DNA from: an uncultured bacterium
Lineage (GTDB): Bacteria; Bacillota; Clostridia; Lachnospirales; Lachnospiraceae
Reading direction: 5' to 3'
Assembly (NCBI GenBank): GCA_937893485.1
Contig: CALBJL010000159.1
Span: forward strand, 1-21,790
Length of the DNA stretch: 21,790 nt
Below, one piece after another: positions 1 through 6,528 of this stretch. The position numbers and the translations under genes were made by a program. Below the pieces are notes generated by a model. It saw only the letters and a list, made by a program, of their open reading frames with translations, was not told the origin of the DNA and ran no database searches. Numbering within the stretch: position 1 is the first letter of the stretch; each line of letters opens with the position of its first letter.

Positions 1-209
1 TGATACCGACAGAACTGTCAGATTGTGATGGCGGAAGGGAGCGCAAATCACCGCGAAGCATGTTCCGGGCAGAATTCAAGGTGGTAGCAAAAAATAGCCG
101 CATGATGGTGTGTCAGAGAAGAAACGGTACTTGTGAGTGCTTTACATATGCTGATCTGGGAATGCTTGAAAAACAATATGGAGGTTTGATTGATGGGAAG
201 TCTGAATGA
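1..209 (+). CDS. 3' end of an unidentified upstream CDS (partial)
   Basis: The third reading frame is open from the left edge to a TGA at 207-209, giving about 68 residues that end in LEKQYGGLIDGKSE. Its start lies outside the window. An in-frame ATG at 60 has no visible ribosome binding site, so a longer gene reading in from the left is more likely than a short one. The frame overlaps the next gene by 17 nt and contains that gene's GGAGG at 180-184, an arrangement typical of coupled phage genes. I do not recognise the family. The segment is fairly rich in Arg, Lys and Cys and has no clear motif. It could be a chance open frame. Confidence 0.4.
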   Translation, partial: IPTELSDCDGGRERKSPRSMFRAEFKVVAKNSRMMVCQRRNGTCECFTYADLGMLEKQYGGLIDGKSE

Positions 210-2289
210 TATTATCAACGGGAAATCAAACAGGGAGAAGAAAACCGGAATGAAGCGCAGCACAGTTGTTTTGATCCCGATTGAACAGTTGGTGCCGAAT
301 GAAGATAACAAGAGATCCTTTGGAGATCGCGAGTCACGAAATATAGATTTGCTGGCAGAGGAGATGCTGATCAGTGGTCGTGTGCTTGAGAATCTGGTAG
401 TCCGTAAACTGCCGGAGGATAACCGGTATTTGATTCTGTCCGGACATAGGCGGTATTATGCATCCAGAAAAAATGTTCAGGACGGACATTCCGAATTTGC
501 AGAGCTCCCCTGCGAGGTCACAGACGAATCGGATGCAAAGTCGTATTTTAATCTGCTGATTGCGAATCTCGCTACAGAGCCGTTGACCGAGTATGAAAAA
601 ATGACATCAACGATGCATCTGAGAGAGGTGTTGCCGGAGCTGATCGGTGATGATGAACTGAAAGGGCGCAAGCTGAGGGAACGAATCGCGGAGACTCTGC
701 GTGTGTCACAGACAAAAGTAGCTCAATATGAGAATATCAGTAACAATCTGGTAGGTGATGCGATGGATCTGTTTGAGGATCAGAAAATGAATGTGTCTAC
801 AGCGAATGATCTGGCGGGGTTGCCGGATGATGTACAGCAGGAGTTTGTGAAAGATGGTGTTGCTCCGGAGATGGCTGATGTGAAGGTTGTGCGTCAGGAA
901 TTAAAGACAATCCGTATATTTTCGCAGATGAATGAGCATGAACAAAAGGAATGCGCATTGATATTTAATGATATTTTGCTCAACTCGGATTTGAAGAAGT
1001 ATCGTGATGCAATGCAGAAAATGGGTATGTTGTGTTTGAATACAGCGCGTGATGATCGCTCATGGGAGAAATATGCGGCAGAGATTGCCGGAATGTTGTT
1101 GCATTATAGGGAATCACGGCAGTTTGTCGGAAAAGATGCAGCAATGTACATTTTTGGCAATCGGCGTGTGACATTGTCAAGGTATAACTGTCCGAATCCG
1201 ATTAGTCTGCAGTTCAGCTATGGCGGTTTTTTCCATACATTTTGCGAGATTTACCGTGAGGATATTCTGACGATGGAAGTGGAGCAGACAGAATCCACAC
1301 AGATGCAGATGGATGATTACGATAAGGATGATCCATATGAGCAGATCATTCCACAGCCGGGAGCATGCGACGGGAAATGTTTTCACTGTAGGAATACAGA
1401 GTGCAATTCTTATCAGGAGCCGCGTGATAAATGTATCTATTTTGACAAGATAGATTGTACGGTCGCCTATGTATTTGGTAATCTGAAAAAGGATTTTCCG
1501 GATCTGTATGAGAAGTGTCCGGGCTGTTGTATGCGATGTACGGTTGCGGATGCTTGTAAGTATGCCTGTAAGCGAAAAGATATGAGTATCATCAGAGAGC
1601 GCGCTGGTATTCAGGATGCTCAACCGGAACAACCGTCACAGATTATATTTTCTGTTCCCAAAGATGAAGAAGTGGCGGCACTCAAATCTTTGATGTCTGA
1701 GAATCAGTTATATCGTGCATATATCTATCTGAGAGACACTCCGTTATCAGCGGTTGATTTAAATATGTTCGCTGGAGCTTCTGGCTTTTTTGATAGATTG
1801 CAGGCAAAACAAAAACCGGATCGGGCGGAGCTGACGGCTCATCCGCGCTGGATAAACGCTGAGTTTATGGGGAAAGGCAGATATAAGGTCTGTTATGCTT
1901 ATGGCGAGTTGACCAACACACGGGAAATACAGTATGATGTTCGTATGGCGGTTGATATTTTGCGCAGGGCAGTTGCAATCGGCTATTTCGGTGATGATTC
2001 GGAAATGCAATATGTCAGATCAATTCCTCCAAAAGAGAGCATCAGACAGTTTATGAATGACTTCACGCAATGGGAGATGTGGTTTGAACAGCCACAGATC
2101 GGAGCAGTTTATTATCGGGTGATTTTGGAGGATGGCAGCCAGATCGTGGCGGCTGCATATATGTCTGCACAGAAGGTTGTGTGCAATGCGGAATATTATT
2201 ACATGTCAAGAGGGAAGGTGATTGATAATGTTTTTAATGAATTCCGGATCTCGAGGGATGATTTGCTGGAAGTATTGATGACGAAATAA
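193..2289 (+). CDS. ParB-like DNA-binding protein with Cys-rich central region
   Basis: A 698-residue protein with an N-terminal ParB/Srx-type domain. The SGHRRYYASRK stretch (residues 83-93) matches the G-x-R-R box of that family. A helix-turn-helix of the KorB/Spo0J kind follows at about 162-182 (IAETLRVSQTKVAQYENI). Residues 392-459 hold about twelve cysteines in pairs such as CDGKCFHC and CPGCCMRC, suggesting metal binding. The last 200 residues are not recognised. The ATG at 193 is chosen because GGAGG (180-184) sits 8 nt upstream; a TTG one codon earlier is too close. Family members bind DNA for partition or transcriptional control. No ParA-type ATPase is visible here, so a regulatory role at the late-gene border is as likely as plasmid-like segregation. 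The next gene starts 21 nt later, suggesting co-transcription. Confidence 0.82.
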   Translation: MGSLNDIINGKSNREKKTGMKRSTVVLIPIEQLVPNEDNKRSFGDRESRNIDLLAEEMLISGRVLENLVVRKLPEDNRYLILSGHRRYYASRKNVQDGHSEFAELPCEVTDESDAKSYFNLLIANLATEPLTEYEKMTSTMHLREVLPELIGDDELKGRKLRERIAETLRVSQTKVAQYENISNNLVGDAMDLFEDQKMNVSTANDLAGLPDDVQQEFVKDGVAPEMADVKVVRQELKTIRIFSQMNEHEQKECALIFNDILLNSDLKKYRDAMQKMGMLCLNTARDDRSWEKYAAEIAGMLLHYRESRQFVGKDAAMYIFGNRRVTLSRYNCPNPISLQFSYGGFFHTFCEIYREDILTMEVEQTESTQMQMDDYDKDDPYEQIIPQPGACDGKCFHCRNTECNSYQEPRDKCIYFDKIDCTVAYVFGNLKKDFPDLYEKCPGCCMRCTVADACKYACKRKDMSIIRERAGIQDAQPEQPSQIIFSVPKDEEVAALKSLMSENQLYRAYIYLRDTPLSAVDLNMFAGASGFFDRLQAKQKPDRAELTAHPRWINAEFMGKGRYKVCYAYGELTNTREIQYDVRMAVDILRRAVAIGYFGDDSEMQYVRSIPPKESIRQFMNDFTQWEMWFEQPQIGAVYYRVILEDGSQIVAAAYMSAQKVVCNAEYYYMSRGKVIDNVFNEFRISRDDLLEVLMTK

Positions 2290-2310
2290 GTAGTTGGAGG
2301 TATGGATGCT

Positions 2311-2748
2311 ATGGGAAGGAAAAATGAATCTGCTTATCAGAAAACGGAGAAGCTCCTGCGGGCTTATCCGGCATTAAAGGAACATGTGTCGGATGAGGAT
2401 GAGTATATGGACATGATATTCAAGGGAAAGAGCAAAAGTGTCACATCATGGTCAAAGACACCGACAGAGTTTCATGAGGATCAGGCGTTGCGTGCAAGAT
2501 ATGAATCATTGCAGCGGTCAAGGTCGGATATCCAGAGAATTGAGAAAGCTATCGGCAAGCCGGATGTGGTTCCGTATATGCCTGTCGTGGAAGCGGCATA
2601 TTTTCATATAAAAAGCGATGGAAATCGTCTCACAAATGAAGATGTCGCGCAGCAGCTTCACATGGACCCTCGGACAGTGTCAAGGCACAGAAAGTCAGCA
2701 GTAGAGCGGATTTCCGTGCATTTGTTTGGATCAGATGCGATCGAATAA
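2311..2748 (+). CDS. ArpU/sigma-region-4-like phage transcriptional regulator
   Basis: A 145-residue, highly charged protein. Its C-terminal third carries a helix-turn-helix resembling sigma-70 region 4 (LTNEDVAQQLHMDPRTVSRH followed by RKSAVERI). This pattern is seen in ArpU/RinA-like late-gene activators of Firmicute phages. The ATG at 2311 is preferred because GGAGG (2296-2300) ends 10 nt upstream; the in-frame ATG at 2302 would leave only 1 nt. The gene lies directly before three tandem 35-bp promoter-like repeats and the start of the structural operon, which is where a late-transcription activator usually sits. Binding to those repeats is inference. It could instead be a simple replication-region regulator. 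There are no membrane segments or enzymatic motifs. Confidence 0.6.
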   Translation: MGRKNESAYQKTEKLLRAYPALKEHVSDEDEYMDMIFKGKSKSVTSWSKTPTEFHEDQALRARYESLQRSRSDIQRIEKAIGKPDVVPYMPVVEAAYFHIKSDGNRLTNEDVAQQLHMDPRTVSRHRKSAVERISVHLFGSDAIE

Positions 2749-2764
2749 AAAATGAAAGTTGTCC

Positions 2765-2793
2765 TTGACATGGTATTTTTTATGGCATATTTT
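2765..2793 (+). promoter_or_regulatory. Promoter-like element 1 of the array
   Basis: A perfect -35 hexamer TTGACA (2765-2770), a 17-bp spacer and a -10-like TATTTT (2788-2793). The -10 is weak, matching 4 of 6 consensus bases including the first two but lacking the final pair A-T pattern, so it may need an activator or be only a binding site. Confidence 0.45.
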
Positions 2794-2799
2794 CTGTCC

Positions 2800-2828
2800 T
2801 TGACATAGCATTTTTTATAGCATATTTT
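2800..2828 (+). promoter_or_regulatory. Promoter-like element 2 of the array
   Basis: A perfect -35 TTGACA (2800-2805), a 17-bp spacer and TATTTT (2823-2828), exactly 35 bp after element 1 and with the same layout. Confidence 0.45.
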
Positions 2829-2834
2829 TTGTCC

Positions 2835-2863
2835 TTTTCATAGCATATTTAGTGTGATATACT
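2835..2863 (+). promoter_or_regulatory. Promoter-like element 3, candidate start for the late operon
   Basis: A degenerate -35 TTTTCA (2835-2840), a 17-bp spacer and a better -10 TATACT (2858-2863). A perfect TATAAT also lies at 2868-2873 but has no good -35 at 17 bp. This is the last element before the recombinase and terminase genes. Weak -35 boxes are common in promoters that depend on activators, which fits the regulator encoded just upstream (inference). Confidence 0.5.
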
Positions 2864-2890
2864 TTTTTATAATCGATCAGTATATAGTTC

Positions 2891-2918
2891 AGAGCAGGCA
2901 TAATACCTGCTCTTTTTC
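2891..2918 (+). terminator. Intrinsic terminator between promoter array and recombinase
   Basis: AGAGCAGG (2891-2898) pairs perfectly with CCTGCTCT (2906-2913) around a 7-nt loop CATAATA. A short run of Ts (2913-2917) follows. It would end transcripts from the ParB/regulator operon. It also lies only about 20-30 nt downstream of the start expected from promoter-like element 3, so late transcription from the array would have to read through it. Confidence 0.75.
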
Positions 2919-2949
2919 TATGCAAAAAGATATGTGATGGAGGTGGATC

Positions 2950-3504
2950 ATGAATACAGTACAGCCGATCAGGGACAAAGGAATCGTTATAGATATTGGT
3001 GAATATCTGAAAGAAAAGTCCATGCGTAACTATGTGATGTATATGATCGGTATTTATTCGGGACTACGCATCGGAGATATTTTGAAATTGCGCGTGAGGG
3101 ATGTACGGGCTGTAGATGCGATTATTCTGACAGAGCAGAAGACAGGGAAAGAAAAACGATTTCCCGTATCCGGTGAACTCCGGAGAGTAATCGCGGAATA
3201 TGTGAAGGACAAGAAGGATTATGAGTATCTGATCAAGTCCACGATGCCCGGTGCATATAATCAGCCGATTACCAGACAGCAGGCATATAAGATCCTGCGA
3301 GATGCTGGTAGACAATTCGGTGTAGGGAATCTTGGGACGCATTCGATGCGCAAGACATTCGGATATCATTTCTATAAGCAGACCGGCAATCTGGGCATGC
3401 TGATGAAGATTCTTAACCATTCCAGTGAGTATGTGACACTAACATATATCGGGGCTGCGCAGGACGACATGATGAGTGCGATGAAGCACTTTTCGTATAA
3501 GTAA
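2950..3504 (+). CDS. Tyrosine recombinase, catalytic domain only
   Basis: A 184-residue site-specific recombinase with the full set of active-site residues: R40 (SGLRIGDIL), K64 (EQKTGKEKRF), H131 and R134 (THSMRKTF), H157 (LNHSS) and the nucleophile Y166 (TYIGAA). It lacks the N-terminal arm-binding and SAM-like core-binding domains of a usual 300-400-residue phage integrase. It does not look like a broken gene: it has its own GGAGG (2939-2943) 6 nt before the ATG, an intact frame and a natural C-terminus. Short recombinases of this kind occur in Firmicute phages near the packaging genes. Its substrate is unknown; a 13-bp inverted repeat 24 nt downstream is a candidate. It is unlikely to be the only integrase if the element is a prophage. 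Confidence 0.88.
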   Translation: MNTVQPIRDKGIVIDIGEYLKEKSMRNYVMYMIGIYSGLRIGDILKLRVRDVRAVDAIILTEQKTGKEKRFPVSGELRRVIAEYVKDKKDYEYLIKSTMPGAYNQPITRQQAYKILRDAGRQFGVGNLGTHSMRKTFGYHFYKQTGNLGMLMKILNHSSEYVTLTYIGAAQDDMMSAMKHFSYK

Positions 3505-3528
3505 AATGGCAGATTCAATTTCTTTTTA

Positions 3529-3567
3529 TGCGGAGGTTTACTCATACAATCGGTGTAAACTTCCGCA
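3529..3567 (+). repeat. 13-bp inverted repeat with 13-nt centre downstream of recombinase
   Basis: TGCGGAGGTTTAC (3529-3541) and GTAAACTTCCGCA (3555-3567) are reverse complements with one mismatch, which would be a G-U pair in RNA. The 13-nt centre is TCATACAATCGGT. No T-run follows, so it is not a normal terminator. Arm length recalls tyrosine-recombinase core sites such as loxP and FRT, but the centre is longer than their 8 bp. Otherwise it could form an RNA hairpin in the late mRNA. Confidence 0.7.
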
Positions 3568-3670
3568 GTCTGTATTACGGCGCATTATATAGAAGCTATG
3601 AGACTGACGAGGGGGTTACACAATTAGAGATATGACAACCATTTTGAAAACATGAGGCACTGAAAAAATC

Positions 3671-3740
3671 CGTAGGTACTGGGAGCTCCCCCAGCCCCCT
3701 TGCGGTTCTGCGAGCCCGAAAACTGCGAAGTTTTCTTCCA
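3671..3740 (+). other. Candidate cos/terminase recognition region
   Basis: The 279-bp gap between the recombinase and the small terminase holds a sharply G/C-rich block. It has a perfect 10-bp palindrome GGGAGCTCCC (3681-3690), C-runs to 3699, and a perfect hairpin GAAAACT-GCGA-AGTTTTC (3718-3735). In phages with lambda-type GpA terminases, cos lies just upstream of the small-subunit gene, which is where this block sits. Position and symmetry support the call; no cut site can be read from the sequence. The rest of the gap shows only the inverted repeat listed above and no gene. Confidence 0.4.
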
Positions 3741-3783
3741 GGGAAAATTTTTAGTGCCAATGCCATTAGCGGGAGGTGATGAG

Positions 3784-4383
3784 ATGGCGGAGAAGCTGGA
3801 GAAAGAGACAGATGTGAGTATGCTGATCTGTTCGGCGGGTGTGTTGGCAGATATGCTTGGGATCAAGCAGACTACAGTACGTCATTTAGCATCCAGTGGT
3901 GTGATGGTACGTGTATCGTCTGGGCGGTATAAGCTGCGGGATTGCGTACACAATTATGTGATGCAGCTTCGCATTCAGGCGAAAACACCCGGATCGACAC
4001 AGTCAGATGATAAGCCGGAACTCCGTGATATGCAGGCGAAGCATGAGGCAGTTAAACTACAGATGTCAGAGATGCAGTTGAAACTGATGCAGGGAAAACT
4101 GCACAAATCAGAGGATGTGGAACAGGTCATGACAAATATGCTCGCATCGATGCGTGCTAAGCTGTTGTCGCTGCCCAGTCGTGTGGCACCGCGTATTGCG
4201 GATGCATCAGATCCGACGGAGGTAATGACGATCCTGCAGGCAGATATCTATGACGCTTTACACGAATTGGCAGAATATACACCGGAAATGTTCTATGGTG
4301 ATGACCTGATGCTGGATGATGACGGTAATCTGATTGTGACAGAGGATGTCGTGTCAGAATCTGACACGGAGGTGAGTGGCTAA
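3784..4383 (+). CDS. Terminase small subunit (Nu1-like)
   Basis: A 199-residue DNA-recognition subunit of the packaging motor. The N-terminus has a winged-helix/HTH (AGVLADMLGIKQTTVRHLAS) of the kind in lambda Nu1, a middle charged helical region likely used for oligomerisation, and an acidic C-terminus that would contact the large subunit. The ATG at 3784 follows an excellent GGAGGTGAT (3772-3780). The frame is open further upstream but that part crosses the candidate cos block and has no binding site. The stop TAA overlaps the large-subunit ATG by 1 nt. The last codons include a 17-bp palindrome that encodes VSESDT and ends directly before the next gene's ribosome binding site. Identity rests on the fold pattern plus position. 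Confidence 0.82.
   Translation: MAEKLEKETDVSMLICSAGVLADMLGIKQTTVRHLASSGVMVRVSSGRYKLRDCVHNYVMQLRIQAKTPGSTQSDDKPELRDMQAKHEAVKLQMSEMQLKLMQGKLHKSEDVEQVMTNMLASMRAKLLSLPSRVAPRIADASDPTEVMTILQADIYDALHELAEYTPEMFYGDDLMLDDDGNLIVTEDVVSESDTEVSG
4351..4367 (+). repeat. 17-bp dyad-symmetric motif, copy 1
   Basis: GTGTCAGAATCTGACAC has 8-bp perfect arms around one base, extended by one more C/G pair. It lies inside the 3' end of the small terminase gene, read as V-S-E-S-D-T, and directly abuts the GGAGGTGAG of the large terminase. The same core recurs at 11149 and 21471. Confidence 0.9.
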
Positions 4384-6284
4384 TGGAGCACATAGATGTA
4401 GCATTGACAACCGTTCGGTTATTTCAGCGTGTGGCGAAGGTGCTTGAACCGCCGCCGAAACTCACCGTATCTGAGTGGGCGGATCAATACCGTGTGCTGT
4501 CAAAAGGTCTGTCTGCGGAATCCGGTCAGTGGAATACGGACAGAATGCCGTACCAGAGAGAGATCATGGATGCAATCAGTGACATGAATGTGTCAAAGGT
4601 AGTCGTAATGTCATCCTCACAGGTAGGAAAGACGGAGATCGTTCTGAACGTGATCGGGTATTACATCACGGAAGATCCCGCGACGATCCTGATTGTCCAA
4701 CCGAATAAAAAACCGATGGCTGAGGATTTTTCCAAGCACCGTTTTGCATATATGATTCGCGATACTCCGGCTTTGAAAGGCAAAATATCAGAGAAAAAGT
4801 CGGGTGACGGTGATAATACTGTATTCAGCAAGGACTTTCCGGGTGGCTTTATTGCGTTTGCCGGAGCAAATACACCGTCGGATCTGGCTGGGCGGCCGGT
4901 GCGTGTTGTGTTACTGGATGAGGTTGACCGTTATCCGGCATCTGCGGGTGATGAGGGTGATCCGGTAGAGCTGGCGACGACCCGTGCATCGAACTTTTGG
5001 AACAGAAGGATATTGATGGTATCCAGTCCGACCTTGAAGGGATCGTCAAAGATCTATGACAATTTCATGGAAGGGACGCAGGAGGAATGGGAATGGCAGT
5101 GTCCGGCATGCGGTGTTTACCAGCCATATGAATTCCGTCAGTTGGATTTTAAGACGATGAAGATGCGGTGCGTGTATTGTGACTGGTATTTCAGCAGGCA
5201 GGAGGTTGTGGCTGCTCCGCATAAGTGGGTGGCACAGAATCCAGATTCAGATATCCGTTCGTTTCATATGAATGCACTGGCATCGCCGTTTGCATCATGG
5301 GAGAAACTGGTGGACGAGTTCCAGAAAGCATGGAAGTTATTTAAAACGCGCCATTCAGTTGAAAAACTAAAGACGTTTATCAATACCAAGCTGGGGCTTC
5401 CGTTTGATGATACAGAATATCAGGCATCCGGCAGGCGCGATGTGGATGAGGAGTCATTACTTGCCAGACGAGAAGAATATCCGGCGCAGCTTCCAGATGG
5501 TGTGCTGGTACTCACCGGAGCTGTTGATGTGCAGGGTGATCGCCTGGAGTATGAGATCCGTGGTTGGGGAAAGAACAATGAGAGCTGGGGCATCAAGAAA
5601 GATATTATCTGGGAAAATCCGGGGTTAGATCAGGCATGGGAAACACTGGTCGGTATTATGGAACAGACTATGTATTTTCAAAATGGCTGCGGACTAAATA
5701 TAGCAGGTATCTGTGTGGATACCGGTGGTGACCATACAAACCGTGTGTATCAGTTTATCCGTGACATGCAGCGCCTGGGGAAGAAATTTTATGGAATTAA
5801 AGGATATGCGGGTGTTCCGGGAATCCCACTGGTTCATAAACAGACGGAAGTCAAGGTTAGAAATAATGGTGGGGATGTGATTGACACCACACATATCTAT
5901 ATTCTGGGGGTTGATTCCGGAAAGGATGATATCCAGACATGGCTTGATGTTAAAGAGCCGGGTGCATGTTACTGTCATTTCCCATCCGATAAGGATGCAG
6001 GATATGACCGGATGTATTTTAGGGGACTCTTATCAGAAGTGAAAGCAGAGGAGTTTAACAAAAAGAATGGAACGATCAAAACAAGGTGGAAGAAAAAAGA
6101 GGGAGTCCAACGGAATGAACCGCTGGACTTATTTAATTACAATCATGCTGCTTTGAAACTGATAAATCCTAATTTTGATGTGTTGGAAAAGAAATTGTCA
6201 CTCGGAATCAATTACATGCAGAGGAATATGTCCGGAGGTCAGACAAGAAAATATGGACAGATAAGGAAAGGAGTGGAGTTATAG
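4383..6284 (+). CDS. Terminase large subunit, GpA family
   Basis: A 633-residue ATPase-nuclease that translocates and cuts phage DNA during packaging. The ATPase half shows a Walker A variant SSSQVGKTE (residues 77-85) and Walker B LLDEVDR (177-183, D179 and E180). A zinc-ribbon-like pair CPAC (240-243) and CVYC (263-266) follows, as in many GpA proteins. The C-terminal nuclease half has acidic residues at GAVDVQGD (D382) and CVDTGGD (D446). Length matches lambda gpA (641). The start overlaps the preceding stop as TAATG, with GGAGGTGAG 6 nt or so upstream. The large subunit type predicts cos-style packaging and a lambda-like portal, both consistent with the neighbours. Confidence 0.95.
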   Translation: MEHIDVALTTVRLFQRVAKVLEPPPKLTVSEWADQYRVLSKGLSAESGQWNTDRMPYQREIMDAISDMNVSKVVVMSSSQVGKTEIVLNVIGYYITEDPATILIVQPNKKPMAEDFSKHRFAYMIRDTPALKGKISEKKSGDGDNTVFSKDFPGGFIAFAGANTPSDLAGRPVRVVLLDEVDRYPASAGDEGDPVELATTRASNFWNRRILMVSSPTLKGSSKIYDNFMEGTQEEWEWQCPACGVYQPYEFRQLDFKTMKMRCVYCDWYFSRQEVVAAPHKWVAQNPDSDIRSFHMNALASPFASWEKLVDEFQKAWKLFKTRHSVEKLKTFINTKLGLPFDDTEYQASGRRDVDEESLLARREEYPAQLPDGVLVLTGAVDVQGDRLEYEIRGWGKNNESWGIKKDIIWENPGLDQAWETLVGIMEQTMYFQNGCGLNIAGICVDTGGDHTNRVYQFIRDMQRLGKKFYGIKGYAGVPGIPLVHKQTEVKVRNNGGDVIDTTHIYILGVDSGKDDIQTWLDVKEPGACYCHFPSDKDAGYDRMYFRGLLSEVKAEEFNKKNGTIKTRWKKKEGVQRNEPLDLFNYNHAALKLINPNFDVLEKKLSLGINYMQRNMSGGQTRKYGQIRKGVEL

Positions 6285-6517
6285 TGTCAGATGACAGACT
6301 TCAAATTGCAAAAGAACGATTGCAGTTGTATCGGGAGGCTGAAAAGACCATATTGAGTGGAGCACAGTCGTATTCGATCGCTGGCCGTACATTAACGCGG
6401 GCGGATCTTGGTAAAATTCAGGACATGATCCGTCAGTTGGAAGCAGAGGTGCGGTCCCTGGAAACGAGAGGTACGACCAGACGACCGGTATATCGTGTGT
6501 GTCCGCTGGATAATTAA
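6284..6517 (+). CDS. Small gpW-like head-tail joining protein (DUF6148-type)
   Basis: A 77-residue, mostly helical protein that starts with GTG, overlapping the last base of the terminase stop by 1 nt, with AAGGAG at 6268-6273. The core reads SYSIAGRTLTRADLGKIQDM, followed by a charged helix and a basic tail, the pattern of small gpW/DUF6148 proteins encoded between terminase and portal. In lambda, gpW sits in the portal channel and makes the head competent for tail joining. Assignment is by pattern, size and position; an independent role is not shown by the sequence. Confidence 0.72.
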   Translation: MSDDRLQIAKERLQLYREAEKTILSGAQSYSIAGRTLTRADLGKIQDMIRQLEAEVRSLETRGTTRRPVYRVCPLDN

Positions 6518-6528
6518 GGTGGTGGAGC

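Larger units (their letters stand above)
2761..2865 (+). repeat. Three tandem 35-bp promoter-like direct repeats
   Basis: Three units with an exact 35-bp period each begin GTCCTT. Within them the heptamer ATRGYAT occurs at 2770, 2782, 2805, 2817 and 2840, so the steps are 12, 23, 12 and 23 bp. Units 1 and 2 differ only by a few A/G and C/T changes; unit 3 diverges in its second half. All copies point the same way. The array sits in the 200-bp gap between the ArpU-like gene and the recombinase gene. Regulator-binding iterons, triplicated promoters and a partition site are all compatible with this structure. Confidence 0.85.

Noticed and set aside
1177..1632. 151-codon open frame on the - strand inside the ParB-like gene
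   Set aside because: It is antisense to the Cys-rich part of a well-supported gene, has no ribosome binding site or recognisable domain, and no other - strand gene exists in the window.
2761..2865. Short CRISPR array
   Set aside because: The units are contiguous with no unique spacers, are A/T-rich promoter-like sequences, and no cas genes are present.
2950..3504. Recombinase as a truncated integrase pseudogene
   Set aside because: All catalytic residues, a good ribosome binding site and an intact frame are present; short catalytic-only recombinases are a known form.
3700..3783. Longer N-terminus for the small terminase (start near 3700)
   Set aside because: It would run through the candidate cos block, has no binding site, and the ATG at 3784 has one of the best ones in the window.
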